From JASGDB01 sp049841315 (GTDB lineage Bacteria; Bacteroidota; Bacteroidia; Flavobacteriales; Weeksellaceae): a stretch of 64,000 bases of DNA. The stretch spans positions 1 to 64,000 of the forward strand of contig JASGDB010000014.1 of the NCBI GenBank assembly GCA_049841315.1. The letters are read 5' to 3'. The notes beneath the pieces were generated by a model. It was not told where the DNA came from. It made no database searches and was given only the letters and a program-made list of their open reading frames with translations. Of the stretch, positions 41,556 through 51,421 are shown piece by piece (the stretch's first letter is position 1; every line of letters starts with the position of its first letter). The translations under genes were made by a program, and so were the position numbers.

Positions 41556-43196
41556 TCATTTATTCTCCTTATAATAATTTATCAGTCCGTTTGTAGAAGA
41601 ATCGTGAGTGTTTATTTCCTGATTACCAGAAAGTTCCAGAAGAATTTTTCCCGCCAAAACCTTTCCGAGTTCCACACCAAACTGGTCAAAACTGAAAATA
41701 TTCCAAATCACACCCTGAACGAAAATTTTGTGTTCGTAAAGTGCAATTAATTGTCCGAGCGAAAACGGCGTTAATTCTTTGAAAAACAAAGAATTAGTCG
41801 GAGAATCGCCGCTGAAAATTTTATACGGAAGCAGTTTTTCTATTTCCGTTTCGGATTTTCCCTCTTTTTGCAATTCCACCAAAACTTCGGCTTCGGTTTT
41901 CCCGAAAGCGAGGGCTTCGGTTTGGGCGAAAAAGTTCGCCAATAATTTCGGCTGATGGTCAGAAATATCGTTGCAGGATTTTGCGTAAGCGATAAAATCC
42001 GCAGGAATCAGTTCCGTTCCCTGATGAATCAACTGGTAAAAAGCGTGTTGTCCGTTCGTTCCGGGTTCGCCCCAAATAATCGGTCCTGTTTCGTATTCCA
42101 CAAAATCGCCGTTTCTGTCCACAGATTTTCCGTTGGATTCCATATCTCCTTGCTGCAAATACGCCGCAAAACGGTCGAGATACTGGGAATAAGGCAGAAT
42201 CGCATACGTTCCGGCAGCGTAAAAATTGCGATACCAAATTCCCAAAAGTGCCATCAAAACAGGAACATTTTCCCCGAAATTTTTAGTTTGAAAATGAATG
42301 TCGGTTTCGCTTGCACCTTTCAGCAACTGTTCAAAATTTTCGTAACCGACAGCGAGAACAATGCTGAGTCCAATCGCACTCCAAAGCGAATATCTTCCGC
42401 CGACCCAATCCCAAAATTCAAAAATATTTTCCTCCGCAATTCCGAACGCTTTAACCGATTGAATATTAGTGGATAAAGCCACAAAATGTTTTGCGACATC
42501 GTCCTGTTTTCCCGATTTCAAAAACCAGTTTTTTGCAGAATCGGCGTTGGTCATTGTTTCCTGCGTTGTGAAGGTTTTGGAAGCGATGATGAAAAGTGTG
42601 GTTTCGGGATTCAGATTTTTCAAAATTTCTGCGATATGATTTCCATCAACATTAGAAACGAAATGCACGTTTAATCTTGTCTTAAAATGTTTAAGAGCCG
42701 AGCAAACCATCACAGGTCCCAAATCCGAACCGCCGATTCCGATATTGACAACATCGGTAATTTCTTTCCCCGAAAAACCTTTGTGCTGTCCCGAAATAAT
42801 TTTTTCTGAAAAAGATTTCATCTGGTCGAGAACTTTTCGGATTTTCGGTTTGATATTTTCGCCGTCCACCAAAATTTCTTTATCGGAAAAATCCCTCAAA
42901 GCGGTGTGCAGAACGGCTCTGTTTTCGGTTTCGTTGATTTTTTCGCCGGAAAACATTTTCTCGATTGCCGATTTCAACTGACATTCTTCTGCCAAATTCA
43001 GAAGCAGTTCTCTGGTTTTGGCATCAATCAGATTTTTGGAATAATCGAAAAGATAATCTTCCGTCTGCACGGAAAATTCGCTGAAACGATTGGGATTATA
43101 CCGGAAAAGCGTTCTTAATTCAAAGTCGTTTTGTACAAAATGGTTTTCGAGTGCTTCCCAGCTTTTTGTGTGTAACGGATTTATTTTTGGCAGCAT
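41556..43196 (-). CDS. pgi: Glucose-6-phosphate isomerase
   Basis: A 546-aa long-form Pgi interconverting glucose-6-phosphate and fructose-6-phosphate. Conserved segments: VNIGIGGSDLGPVM, FIIASKTFTTQETMTN, WVGGRYSLWSAIGLS, GEPGTNGQHAFYQLIHQG (His-containing site) and the terminal KVLAGKILLEL. Length matches the E. coli enzyme. It is monocistronic; the toxin pair follows 32 bp downstream. Confidence 0.97.
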   Translation of the reverse strand: MLPKINPLHTKSWEALENHFVQNDFELRTLFRYNPNRFSEFSVQTEDYLFDYSKNLIDAKTRELLLNLAEECQLKSAIEKMFSGEKINETENRAVLHTALRDFSDKEILVDGENIKPKIRKVLDQMKSFSEKIISGQHKGFSGKEITDVVNIGIGGSDLGPVMVCSALKHFKTRLNVHFVSNVDGNHIAEILKNLNPETTLFIIASKTFTTQETMTNADSAKNWFLKSGKQDDVAKHFVALSTNIQSVKAFGIAEENIFEFWDWVGGRYSLWSAIGLSIVLAVGYENFEQLLKGASETDIHFQTKNFGENVPVLMALLGIWYRNFYAAGTYAILPYSQYLDRFAAYLQQGDMESNGKSVDRNGDFVEYETGPIIWGEPGTNGQHAFYQLIHQGTELIPADFIAYAKSCNDISDHQPKLLANFFAQTEALAFGKTEAEVLVELQKEGKSETEIEKLLPYKIFSGDSPTNSLFFKELTPFSLGQLIALYEHKIFVQGVIWNIFSFDQFGVELGKVLAGKILLELSGNQEINTHDSSTNGLINYYKENK

Positions 43197-43200
43197 ATTT

Positions 43201-43240
43201 TTAGAAATTAGAATTAAGATGTTAGAAATTAGAATTAAAT
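43201..43240. repeat. Two 20-bp tandem repeats upstream of pgi
   Basis: TTAGAAATTAGAATTAA occurs twice in direct orientation with a 20-bp period. It sits directly upstream of the pgi start, in the 305-bp gap to lon. Confidence 0.75.
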
Positions 43241-43325
43241 TTCGTGGGCAAATTTACGGAAAATATTACCGCCGGAATACGATGAAAAGCAGAAATGTGA
43301 AATTTTGAACGTTGCCATTATACAG

Positions 43326-43364
43326 AGCGTTGTTAGAGCTAAAAAACTCTAACAACGCTTTTAA
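43326..43364. repeat. 13-bp perfect inverted repeat between pgi and lon
   Basis: AGCGTTGTTAGAG and CTCTAACAACGCT are perfect complements around CTAAAAAA, followed by TTTTA on the plus strand. It may act as a terminator or be a dispersed palindrome. The rest of the 305-bp gap holds the lon terminator and the tandem repeats before pgi. Confidence 0.75.
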
Positions 43365-43440
43365 ACGTAAAAGAATAGTTTTGTTTTTGTAAATGCATTT
43401 TGCAATGCAATATTTTGTAAATCAGAGCTTTGCGAAACAA

Positions 43441-43467
43441 AAAAACCGCAGAAATATTGCGGTTTTT
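43441..43467 (-). terminator. lon terminator
   Basis: AAAAACCGCA, loop and TGCGGTTTTT form a perfect 10-bp stem; on the minus strand it is followed by a T-run, ~35 bp after the lon stop. Confidence 0.88.
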
Positions 43468-43501
43468 AATGTTTTCAAATAAATTTTTGTGACGAAAAAA
43501 G

Positions 43502-45904
43502 TTACACCAAAGCAATTTCCACCACTTCGCTCATTCGGTTTACATAGTGGATTTTCAGGCTTTTCAGATAATCTTTTTTGATTTCTTCCACATCTTTCCG
43601 GTTGGCTTCGCAGAGAATCACTTCTTTGATTCCGGCTCTGGTTGCGGCGAGAAGTTTTTCTTTAATACCGCCGACAGGAAGCACTTTTCCTCTCAACGTG
43701 ATTTCTCCGGTCATCGCCAAATGCGGTTTTACTTTTTGATTTCTGAAACTCGAAACCATTGAAGTCAGCATCGCGATTCCTGCAGAAGGACCGTCTTTCG
43801 GAGTTGCACCTTCCGGAACGTGAACGTGAATATTTTTCTTTTCCAATTCTTCTCCGTCAATTCCCAGTTCCTTATGTTTCGCTTTGATGTATTCCAGAGC
43901 AATTGTTGCGGATTCTTTCATCACATTTCCGAGATTTCCCGTCATCGTGAGGCTTCCTTTTCCGCTGCTGATGATACTTTCGATAAATAAAATATCTCCG
44001 CCTACGCTTGTCCACGCCAAACCAGTAACCACCCCCGGAACGGCTGTGATTTCGGATAAACTTTTCGGTCTTGGAACGCCCAGAATTTCATCAATTTTTT
44101 CAATGGAAATTTTTGGGTCAAATTCTTTTTCCATTGCGGTTTGCAGGGCTGTCCAGCGGGCAATGGAAGCGATTCTTTTTTCTAAACTTCTCACGCCGCT
44201 TTCCGAAGTGTGGGCTTCGATGACGTGTTTCAGTTCAGGATTTCCGAGTTTAAAGGATTTGGAGTCCAAACCGTTTTCGTTCTGTTGTTTTTTGATGAGG
44301 TGGCGTTTTGCGATTTCGATTTTTTCTTCCAGCGTATATCCCGCAATCTGAATGATTTCCATTCTATCCAAAAGCGGAGTCTGAATGGTGGAAAGCGAAT
44401 TTGCCGTTGCGATAAACAGCACTTTCGACAAATCGTAACCCATTTCTAAATAATTATCGTAAAAAGCCGAATTTTGTTCCGGGTCTAAAACTTCCAAAAG
44501 TGCGGAACTCGGGTCGCCGTGAACGCCTTGTCCGATTTTATCAATTTCATCTAAAACAATGACCGGATTGGAAGTTCCTGCTTTTTTAATGCTTTGCAGA
44601 ATCCGCCCTGCCATTGCTCCGATATACGTTTTCCGGTGTCCTCGAATTTCGCTTTCGTCGTGAAGTCCGCCCAAAGAAACACGCACATATTTTCTTCCCA
44701 AAGCATCGGCAACGGATTTTCCGAGCGAGGTTTTCCCAACTCCCGGAGGGCCTGCGAGAAGAAGAATCGGCGATTTCATATTTTTTTTCAGTTTCAGAAC
44801 AGCGATGTGTTCGAGGATTCTTTTTTTAATATCCTCTAAACCGAAATGAGCTTTGTCTAAAATTTTCTGTGCTTTGTTGATGTCAAAACTATCTTTGGAA
44901 TACGTTTCCCAAGGCAAATCCGTGAAAAAATCCAGATAATTTCTCTGCACATTATAATCCGGAGAATTTGAGTTGTGGCGTTGAAGCCGTTTCAGTTCTT
45001 TCTGAAAATGGTCTTCCGTTTCTTCGCTCCACTGCTTGGTTTTTACCTTTTCCAAAAGTTCTTCCACATCGGTATCCTGACCTCCGCCTAATTCTTCCTG
45101 AATGGTACGCATCTGCTGGTTCAGGTAATATTCCCGCTGGTTTTTATCGAGTTCCTTATTGGTTTTTTGATGAATCTGGTTTCTCAGTTCCAGTTTCCGA
45201 AAATCTTCCAGCATCAGTTCATAACAGTGGTCTGCACGTTTTTGGAGATTTTTTTCTTCCAGAAGTTTCTGCTTTTCCTGAGCGGGAAAATTGGAATTGG
45301 TGCAGATGAAATTCAGCAAATCTTCGCTGTTATTCATATTCTGAATGGCAAAATTTGCCGCATTCGGAATATTCGGGTCGAGCTGAATGATTTTCAGGGC
45401 AATGTCTTTGATATTGGCAAGAAGAGCTTCATAGCCTTCTTTGTTTTTAGGGCGGGAATCTTTCAAAAAGTCTATTTCTGCCCGAAAATAGGGTTTTTGT
45501 TCTGTGTAAGATTTTATTTTAAAACGGTCGATTCCTCGTGTGATAGCCGTGATGTTTCCGTCCGGAAGTTTTATGATTTTAATGATTTTGGCGACTGTTC
45601 CTATTTTGAAAAGGTCGTTTTCTGCCGGATTTTCCACATCAGAATTTTTCTGGCAGACAATCCCGATGAGTTCACCGCTTTTTTGAGCATCTTCCAGTAA
45701 TTGCTTGCTTAAATTTCTTCCGGCAGTAATGGGAATAATCACTTTCGGGAACATCACCATATTTCTTACGGGAAGAATGGGATAAATTTTTTGTTCTTTC
45801 GTCTGAGTGCTGTCATCGCTTTCGGAAAGATTGATTTCTTCTGCAACTATACTGAAATTATCGCTCATAATATCTCCAAAATCAAAATCTTCAAATTCTA
45901 TCAT
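43502..45904 (-). CDS. lon: ATP-dependent endopeptidase La (Lon)
   Basis: An 800-aa LonA protease. The N-terminal substrate domain covers ~40-240, the AAA+ module has Walker A GPPGVGKTSLGKS and Walker B PVIVLDEIDKIG, and the protease domain has the catalytic Ser in TPKDGPSAGIAM and Lys in GGIKEKLLAA. All essential residues are intact. A 13-bp palindrome (ATTGT-GTG-ACAAT, 45910-45922) lies just upstream of the ATG and could be an operator. It ends with its own terminator. Confidence 0.97.
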   Translation of the reverse strand: MIEFEDFDFGDIMSDNFSIVAEEINLSESDDSTQTKEQKIYPILPVRNMVMFPKVIIPITAGRNLSKQLLEDAQKSGELIGIVCQKNSDVENPAENDLFKIGTVAKIIKIIKLPDGNITAITRGIDRFKIKSYTEQKPYFRAEIDFLKDSRPKNKEGYEALLANIKDIALKIIQLDPNIPNAANFAIQNMNNSEDLLNFICTNSNFPAQEKQKLLEEKNLQKRADHCYELMLEDFRKLELRNQIHQKTNKELDKNQREYYLNQQMRTIQEELGGGQDTDVEELLEKVKTKQWSEETEDHFQKELKRLQRHNSNSPDYNVQRNYLDFFTDLPWETYSKDSFDINKAQKILDKAHFGLEDIKKRILEHIAVLKLKKNMKSPILLLAGPPGVGKTSLGKSVADALGRKYVRVSLGGLHDESEIRGHRKTYIGAMAGRILQSIKKAGTSNPVIVLDEIDKIGQGVHGDPSSALLEVLDPEQNSAFYDNYLEMGYDLSKVLFIATANSLSTIQTPLLDRMEIIQIAGYTLEEKIEIAKRHLIKKQQNENGLDSKSFKLGNPELKHVIEAHTSESGVRSLEKRIASIARWTALQTAMEKEFDPKISIEKIDEILGVPRPKSLSEITAVPGVVTGLAWTSVGGDILFIESIISSGKGSLTMTGNLGNVMKESATIALEYIKAKHKELGIDGEELEKKNIHVHVPEGATPKDGPSAGIAMLTSMVSSFRNQKVKPHLAMTGEITLRGKVLPVGGIKEKLLAATRAGIKEVILCEANRKDVEEIKKDYLKSLKIHYVNRMSEVVEIALV

Positions 45905-46156
45905 TGTTTATTGTGTGACAATATGTCGTTTTGGTTGGTACAAATCGGCACAAATTTCCGGTTTTCCCCGAAAAACGCACCAAAGAATAATGTGAATAAT
46001 AACTGCCCAATTCCTGTGCCATAGTTGAAAGCGGTCAAAATTTTAAATTTATTCACTATCTTATTAAAAAACGACTTTAAATTTTTCTACTATTTTAAAA
46101 ATGTGTATTTTCGCAGACTGATTTTAGATACATAATATAAAAACAAAAACGATACG

Positions 46157-48307
46157 ATGGCAGTTTTAGGAGAGATTAGAAAACGTCCTTGGCTTTTAAT
46201 GGGTGCGATTGCGATTGCGCTTCTTGCTTTTTTGGTGAATCCGGACAGTCTGGATAAAGTATTCGGAAAAAATCCCGATATCTTCGGAAAAGTAAACGGT
46301 GATAAAATCACAAGAGAAGAATTCAACGACCAGTTGCTTATGCTTCAACAGCAGGCACAGCAGCAGGGAAAGCCAACCACCGGAATGGAAGAACAGGCGT
46401 GGCAGATTCTTGTGCAAAGCAAGCTCATTAAGCAGGAATTCGATAAATTAGGCATTGAACTTACGGATGATTTCTTTTGGAGTCAGGTTCAGTACGACCC
46501 GATGTTTGCACAGAATCCACAGCTTTTTGACGAAAAAGGAAATTTCAAGGTTCAGGAGCTGAAAAAAGAAATTGAAGGATGGAAAGCAAACGGGGAAATC
46601 CAACAGTACAACAACTGGCTGAAAACCAGAAAAACCATTGAATACAGAATGATGGCAAGACAGGTTTTCGGAAACGTAACTGCCGGAATTACCACAAGCA
46701 AAAAAGAAGCTGAAGAACTGATGAAGCAGAGAGACCAGCAGGCTGTTGTCGATTTCGTGAAAGTGGATTACGCTGCATTTGCACAGAAAAATCCTGTAAC
46801 CGTAACAACTAATGATATTGCAGATTATATCAAAAAACATCCTTTAAGATTTAAAACAGAAGCAAGCCGTAATCTGGGAGTTGTCTATTTTCCTGCATCG
46901 GCAAGCCCTGCGGATGAAGCCGTTACAAAAGCAGAAATCACCAAACTTCTTAATGTAGGAAGCGAAATCAGCGGAGGCGAAAATTTCATGAACACGAAAA
47001 ACGACTCTCTGTTCGTGGAAACCAATTCCGATATGCGTTTCAATCCGGGATATTTCCCCGCGAGCCAGCTTCCGGCAGAAATTAAAGATAAAGTAGCTTC
47101 TGCAAGCATAGGTCAGGTTTTCGGGCCGTACAAAGAGCAGAATTACTATATTGTGTCTAAACTTTTAGGCAAAAAACCTTCGGATTCCACACAGGCAAGA
47201 CATATTTTGATTTCATTCAAAGGAAATCAGGCGGGTGAAGGAGAAACCAGAACAAAAGAACAAGCGAAAAAATTAGCCGATTCCATCGGAGCTGCCGTAA
47301 AAGCTGATGCTTCCAAATTCGGACAGTTCGTGAATCTTTCTTCTGATAAAGGTTCTGCCGCACAGGGCGGAATTTTGGGATGGTCTACCTCCGCACAGCC
47401 TCAGTTTGTGCCGGAATTTCAGAAATTTGTGGACAATTCTCCGAAAGGAGCCACAGGAGTAGTAGAAACACAGTTTGGTTATCATATTATCAATATTCTG
47501 GACAAAAAATCCGGAGCGATGTCTTATAAAGTGGCAAACTTAGTAAAAACCATCACCGCTTCCGACAAAACAGAAAGCGAAGTGTACGCTAAGGCAACCC
47601 GATTCATCCAGCAGGTTCAGGGGAAATCTTTCAACGACTTTACGAATATTGCTAAAAAAGGAAATTATAATTTCCAGAATCCTAAAACCGTTGCCAGATT
47701 CCAGGGAGCGCTTCCGGGTGTGGGAACTGACAAAGACGGCGACGTAATTGCATGGGCATTTGAAAAAGGAAGAAAGAAAGGCGATACCGAAATTTTTACC
47801 GTTGAAGGAACAGGCGATAAAATCGTAGTCATGCTGAACGGGATTCAGGAAGCAGGACTTGCAGACCCTGAAAACGCAAGAGCGCAGGTAGAACCGATTG
47901 TGAAAAATCAGCTGCTGGCGAAAAAAATTACCGAAAAAATCAATGCAGCCAAAGCATCTTCTCTTGACCAGTTAGCCAAAACTTTTGCCACCACAAAACA
48001 AACAGGCGAGATTAATCTTATCAGTCCGTTCATCGGCGGAGCTGTAGAACCAAAAGTAGCAGGAGCGGCTTTCGGAGTGCAGAGCAACAAGCTGTCTAAC
48101 CCTGTGGAAGGCAAATCCGGAGTATATGTGATACAGAGAAAATCTGTAAAAACCAACAAACAGCCGGGTGATGTGAAATCCATTATTCAGGCGATTTCTC
48201 AGCAAAATTCTCAGATGTTCAGCCAGATGGTTCTGAAGAGCATTCAAGACAATGCAGACATCAAAGATTACAGAAGCGAAGTTTATAATAAAGGGCAACA
48301 GCAGTAA
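46157..48307 (+). CDS. ppiD: Peptidyl-prolyl cis-trans isomerase PpiD-like
   Basis: A 716-aa periplasmic foldase anchored by one N-terminal helix (LLMGAIAIALLAFLV). A SurA_N-like chaperone region follows (VNGDKITREEFNDQLLML). The parvulin domain lies at about residues 345-455 (SDSTQARHILISFKG ... GGILGWSTSAQPQFVPEFQ ... ETQFGYHIINILDKK), and a second, degenerate parvulin-like region lies near the C-terminus. It assists folding of outer-membrane proteins. The 252-bp region upstream shared with lon holds no gene. A terminator follows. Confidence 0.93.
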   Translation: MAVLGEIRKRPWLLMGAIAIALLAFLVNPDSLDKVFGKNPDIFGKVNGDKITREEFNDQLLMLQQQAQQQGKPTTGMEEQAWQILVQSKLIKQEFDKLGIELTDDFFWSQVQYDPMFAQNPQLFDEKGNFKVQELKKEIEGWKANGEIQQYNNWLKTRKTIEYRMMARQVFGNVTAGITTSKKEAEELMKQRDQQAVVDFVKVDYAAFAQKNPVTVTTNDIADYIKKHPLRFKTEASRNLGVVYFPASASPADEAVTKAEITKLLNVGSEISGGENFMNTKNDSLFVETNSDMRFNPGYFPASQLPAEIKDKVASASIGQVFGPYKEQNYYIVSKLLGKKPSDSTQARHILISFKGNQAGEGETRTKEQAKKLADSIGAAVKADASKFGQFVNLSSDKGSAAQGGILGWSTSAQPQFVPEFQKFVDNSPKGATGVVETQFGYHIINILDKKSGAMSYKVANLVKTITASDKTESEVYAKATRFIQQVQGKSFNDFTNIAKKGNYNFQNPKTVARFQGALPGVGTDKDGDVIAWAFEKGRKKGDTEIFTVEGTGDKIVVMLNGIQEAGLADPENARAQVEPIVKNQLLAKKITEKINAAKASSLDQLAKTFATTKQTGEINLISPFIGGAVEPKVAGAAFGVQSNKLSNPVEGKSGVYVIQRKSVKTNKQPGDVKSIIQAISQQNSQMFSQMVLKSIQDNADIKDYRSEVYNKGQQQ

Positions 48308-48327
48308 AAATTATTTATAATCTTTAT

Positions 48328-48356
48328 AAAAAGCGGCAGAAATGTCGCTTTTTTTT
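48328..48356 (+). terminator. ppiD terminator
   Basis: AAAAAGCGGCA, loop GAAA and TGTCGCTTTTT pair with one G-U, followed by more T. Confidence 0.88.
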
Positions 48357-48371
48357 ATCTTAGTCAAAGGT

Positions 48372-48407
48372 TTTGAAATACCGAAAGACAGAAATTAAGT
48401 ATATTTG
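48372..48407 (+). promoter_or_regulatory. Candidate promoter of the MCE gene
   Basis: TATATTTG (48400-48407) is a perfect -7 box 23 bp upstream of the GTG start. TTTG at 48372-48375 could be the -33 box, but the spacing (24 bp) is longer than usual. Confidence 0.5.
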
Positions 48408-48430
48408 TTACCATTAAAATAATAAAAAGA

Positions 48431-49396
48431 GTGAAATTTTCAAAAGAAATAAAGGCAGGTTTGATTGCCATAATCGCCATTGCAGGATTTATATATCTGT
48501 TTCAGTTCATGAAAGGCAAAAGCCTTTTCAGTACCGATAATGTGTATTATGCGGAATTTGACAACGTGGAAGGTCTCGAACCCTCGAGCCCTGTATCCAT
48601 CAACGGACTGAAAGTAGGACAGGTAGAAGCCATTACACCGATAAAAGACAAAACCGGGCGCATCCATTTTTTAGTAAAAGTATTGGTGAACGACGAGTAT
48701 GAATTTTCTAAAAAATCAACGCTGGAAGTATTCGAGCCGGGACTCATGTCCGGAAAGCAAATGAGAATTAATCTTTCTTACGGCGAACCTTTTGTAAAAG
48801 ACGGCGACACACTGAAGGGAAGTTTTAAACTTTCCATGATGAACAGCCTTTCCTCTCAGGTCGGCCCTGTGAAAGACCAGTTGCAAGCGGTACTTAAAAG
48901 AGTGGACTCCCTGATGAATAACGCCAATAAAGTTTTCGACGACAGAAACAGAGCAGAACTCACCTCATTGCTTCGCAATCTTAACTCAACCGTTGCTTCG
49001 TTTGAAAGCACCTCAAAACAAACCAACAGCCTTCTCGCCAACAACGACCCGAAAGTGCAGAAAATGCTGGACAACGCAAACCTCGCCACCGTAAGCGCAA
49101 AAGAAGCTATGGACAAATACGGAAAGGTAGCAGAAAACATCGATACGGAAAAGCTCAACAACACGATTGACAAATTGGGCACGGCAACCGATAATCTCAA
49201 TAAAATTATTTCAGGCATACAAAATGGTGAAGGAAGTCTTGGTAAATTGACCAAAGATGATGAACTTTATAAAAATCTTAATAAAACCGCCGAAAGTATG
49301 AATTCTTTGGTTCAGGATTTAAAAGATAACCCCAAAAGATACGTGAATATTTCCGTATTCGGGAAAAACAATAAAGACTCGCAAAACAAGCCCTGA
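48431..49396 (+). CDS. MCE-domain (MlaD-like) lipid-transport protein
   Basis: A 321-aa membrane-anchored MCE protein. One N-terminal helix (AGLIAIIAIAGFIYLFQFM) is followed by a single MCE domain (residues ~38-115, YAEFDNVEGLEPSSPVSINGLKVGQVEAI). A long helical, Asn/Lys-rich stretch follows that may form a coiled-coil stalk. It should be the periplasmic partner of MlaE-MlaF at 32605-34175, carrying lipids between membranes. Start is GTG, supported by the position of the membrane helix and promoter. The next gene is 60 bp downstream on the same strand. Confidence 0.92.
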   Translation: MKFSKEIKAGLIAIIAIAGFIYLFQFMKGKSLFSTDNVYYAEFDNVEGLEPSSPVSINGLKVGQVEAITPIKDKTGRIHFLVKVLVNDEYEFSKKSTLEVFEPGLMSGKQMRINLSYGEPFVKDGDTLKGSFKLSMMNSLSSQVGPVKDQLQAVLKRVDSLMNNANKVFDDRNRAELTSLLRNLNSTVASFESTSKQTNSLLANNDPKVQKMLDNANLATVSAKEAMDKYGKVAENIDTEKLNNTIDKLGTATDNLNKIISGIQNGEGSLGKLTKDDELYKNLNKTAESMNSLVQDLKDNPKRYVNISVFGKNNKDSQNKP

Positions 49397-49456
49397 AAGG
49401 GCGACATCAATAGGGAATCGCCCTGTGAAATTAAAGCGGAATAATAAAAAAACACG

Positions 49457-50776
49457 ATGCAGTACATTGATAACATTCTCTTTTTCCTCTGCCTTATCGC
49501 AGGCTTCGGGCTTTTTGCCAAAAGCATGATGGAAATCTACCGCAACATTATGCTCGGTAAAGCGGTTGACCGTTCGGACAACAAAAACGAACGCTGGAAA
49601 ACCATGGCAATGGTCGCCCTCGGGCAGAGCAAAATGGTAAAAAGACCGATTGCAGGCGTTTTGCACATTTTCGTTTATGTCGGTTTCGTGATTATCAATC
49701 TGGAACTTTTGGAAATTATCGTGGACGGAATTTTTGGAACGAATCGTTTTCTCTTGCAGATTTTCGGGCAAAATTTATATGCGGTTTTTACTTCAACTTT
49801 AGAAATTTTGGCGTTATTGGTCGTGGTTGCGGTGGTAGTTTTCTTTATCAGAAGGAATTTTTACGGCGTGAAACGACTGACGATGAAAGAACTTTTCGGC
49901 TGGCCTAAACACGATGCCAACTGGATTTTGTTGATTGAATTTGCTTTGATGGTCGCTTTCTTTACAATGAATGCGGCGGATTTTTACAGCGACTCCGAAA
50001 AACTTGCCTATAACTTTCCAATCTCAAAAACGATTTTTCCTTTTTTTGAAAATTTTAGTTTGACTTCGCTTCATATCATAGAAAAATCCGCTTGGTGGTT
50101 TCATTTTGTCGGGATTTTGTTTTTCATGAATTACCTGTATTATTCCAAACATCTTCATATTCTTCTCGCTTTTCCGAATACATGGTATTCCAATCTGAAT
50201 CCGAAAGGTCAGTTCAGTAATCTTGATTCCGTTACAAAAGAAATCAGAATGATGATGGACCCGAATGCCGACCCTTACGCCACACCCGCAGAAACCGATC
50301 CGAACGCTGTTCCCGAAAAATTCGGAGCAAGCGATATTTTTGATTTGGACAGAGTACAACTGATGAATGCCTACACTTGCACGGAATGTGGAAGATGCAC
50401 TTCGGTTTGCCCGGCAAATCTTACCGGCAAAAAACTCTCTCCGCGAAAAATCATGATGGATACCCGAGACAGAATTGAAGAAGTAGCAAAAAACATCAAT
50501 AAAAACGGAAAATTTGAAGACGACGGCAAAAAACTTCTGGACGACCATATTCAAAGAGAAGAATTAAGAGCCTGCACTACCTGTAATGCCTGTGTGGAAG
50601 CCTGCCCTGTCCTTATTTCACCGCTTTCCATTATTATGGATTTGAGGAGATATATGATTATGGAAGAATCTTCCGCTCCACACGAATGGCAGCTGATGAT
50701 GACCAATGTAGAAAACAACGCAGCACCTTGGCAGTACAATCAGGCAGACAGATTGAATTGGGCGACAGAGAGTTAG
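49457..50776 (+). CDS. Membrane Fe-S oxidoreductase, Hdr/GlpC-like
   Basis: A 439-aa membrane protein with about five membrane helices in the first ~260 residues. A ferredoxin-like domain follows with two 4Fe-4S motifs (CTECGRCTSVCP and CTTCNACVEACP). It resembles the membrane/ferredoxin part of heterodisulfide-reductase-like or lactate/glycerol-phosphate oxidoreductases. The CCG-domain partner follows at 51422, but here the pair is separated by an inserted repeat and an unknown gene. The last codons (A-T-E-S) run into the repeat, so the natural C-terminus may be slightly altered. Electron donor and acceptor unknown. Confidence 0.9.
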   Translation: MQYIDNILFFLCLIAGFGLFAKSMMEIYRNIMLGKAVDRSDNKNERWKTMAMVALGQSKMVKRPIAGVLHIFVYVGFVIINLELLEIIVDGIFGTNRFLLQIFGQNLYAVFTSTLEILALLVVVAVVVFFIRRNFYGVKRLTMKELFGWPKHDANWILLIEFALMVAFFTMNAADFYSDSEKLAYNFPISKTIFPFFENFSLTSLHIIEKSAWWFHFVGILFFMNYLYYSKHLHILLAFPNTWYSNLNPKGQFSNLDSVTKEIRMMMDPNADPYATPAETDPNAVPEKFGASDIFDLDRVQLMNAYTCTECGRCTSVCPANLTGKKLSPRKIMMDTRDRIEEVAKNINKNGKFEDDGKKLLDDHIQREELRACTTCNACVEACPVLISPLSIIMDLRRYMIMEESSAPHEWQLMMTNVENNAAPWQYNQADRLNWATES

Positions 50777-50866
50777 GGCGTTGGGGAGAGGGAGAGTTGG
50801 GGAAATTTCCCTCTTTCAGAGGGGTGGATTCGACCGAAGGGAGAAGACGGGGTGTTAAAAATCTAA
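50777..50866. repeat. GC-rich intergenic repeat after the Fe-S gene
   Basis: The segment reads GGAGAGGGAGAGTTGGGGAA, then TTTCCCTCTTTCAGAGGGGT and GGATTCGACCGAAGGGAGAA. It is much more GC-rich than its surroundings and resembles the CCCTCTTTCAGAGGGGTGG-type repeat widespread in Flavobacteriia. It begins at the stop codon of the upstream gene. Confidence 0.65.
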
Positions 50867-50928
50867 CAAAAAACATTGAACAGTTTATAAAAAATCAATT
50901 ATAATTAGTTAATCAATTTGAAAATGCA

Positions 50929-51360
50929 ATGATTGGCAGATTTGAAAATTTTATCAGAAATAGCGGATTGGAAGCAACTTGGAGTGTTTACAATTTTGTA
51001 TTTTCATTAATTAACGGATTGCTTTTAGGGTTTTTGATAAATCTTTTTGAAGACAGTAATTTTATTGATATAAGAAAATTTACAGATTCCTATCTGAATT
51101 TTTCAATCGGAATTTTCTTTCTCGTTTTTATAATTGTTTCAATTAAAAAGCTGGGATTTTCAAAAATTTTCAAATCGGTTTTTCGCTTGCTTTTTTTTAT
51201 GATTTTTGTAAATGGTTTGGCTCAATGGTCTGGTGGAACGGTAATTCCTAATAAATACAACAATTGGGACGATTTTATTTTGATAGAAAATCTTTCGGAA
51301 GAAAAAGAAAGAAAAATTACATTTATTGAGAAACTTTTGAAAAAAATATGGAGAAGTTAA
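50929..51360 (+). CDS. Unknown small membrane protein
   Basis: A 143-aa protein with three hydrophobic segments (FVFSLINGLLLGFLINLF, FSIGIFFLVFIIVSI and LLFFMIFVNGLAQW) and a charged C-terminus. No family recognised. It separates two genes that are normally neighbours (Hdr-like membrane subunit and CCG subunit). It is flanked by an AATTTGAAAATG motif (50919-50930) and its complement (51379-51391), so it looks like a recent insertion. Both ends lie in AT-rich repeats. Confidence 0.65.
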   Translation: MIGRFENFIRNSGLEATWSVYNFVFSLINGLLLGFLINLFEDSNFIDIRKFTDSYLNFSIGIFFLVFIIVSIKKLGFSKIFKSVFRLLFFMIFVNGLAQWSGGTVIPNKYNNWDDFILIENLSEEKERKITFIEKLLKKIWRS

Positions 51361-51421
51361 TTTGATAATTATTAGATTTCATTTTCAAATTATCACATTT
51401 TCAAAATAAGAAATTAAATTT

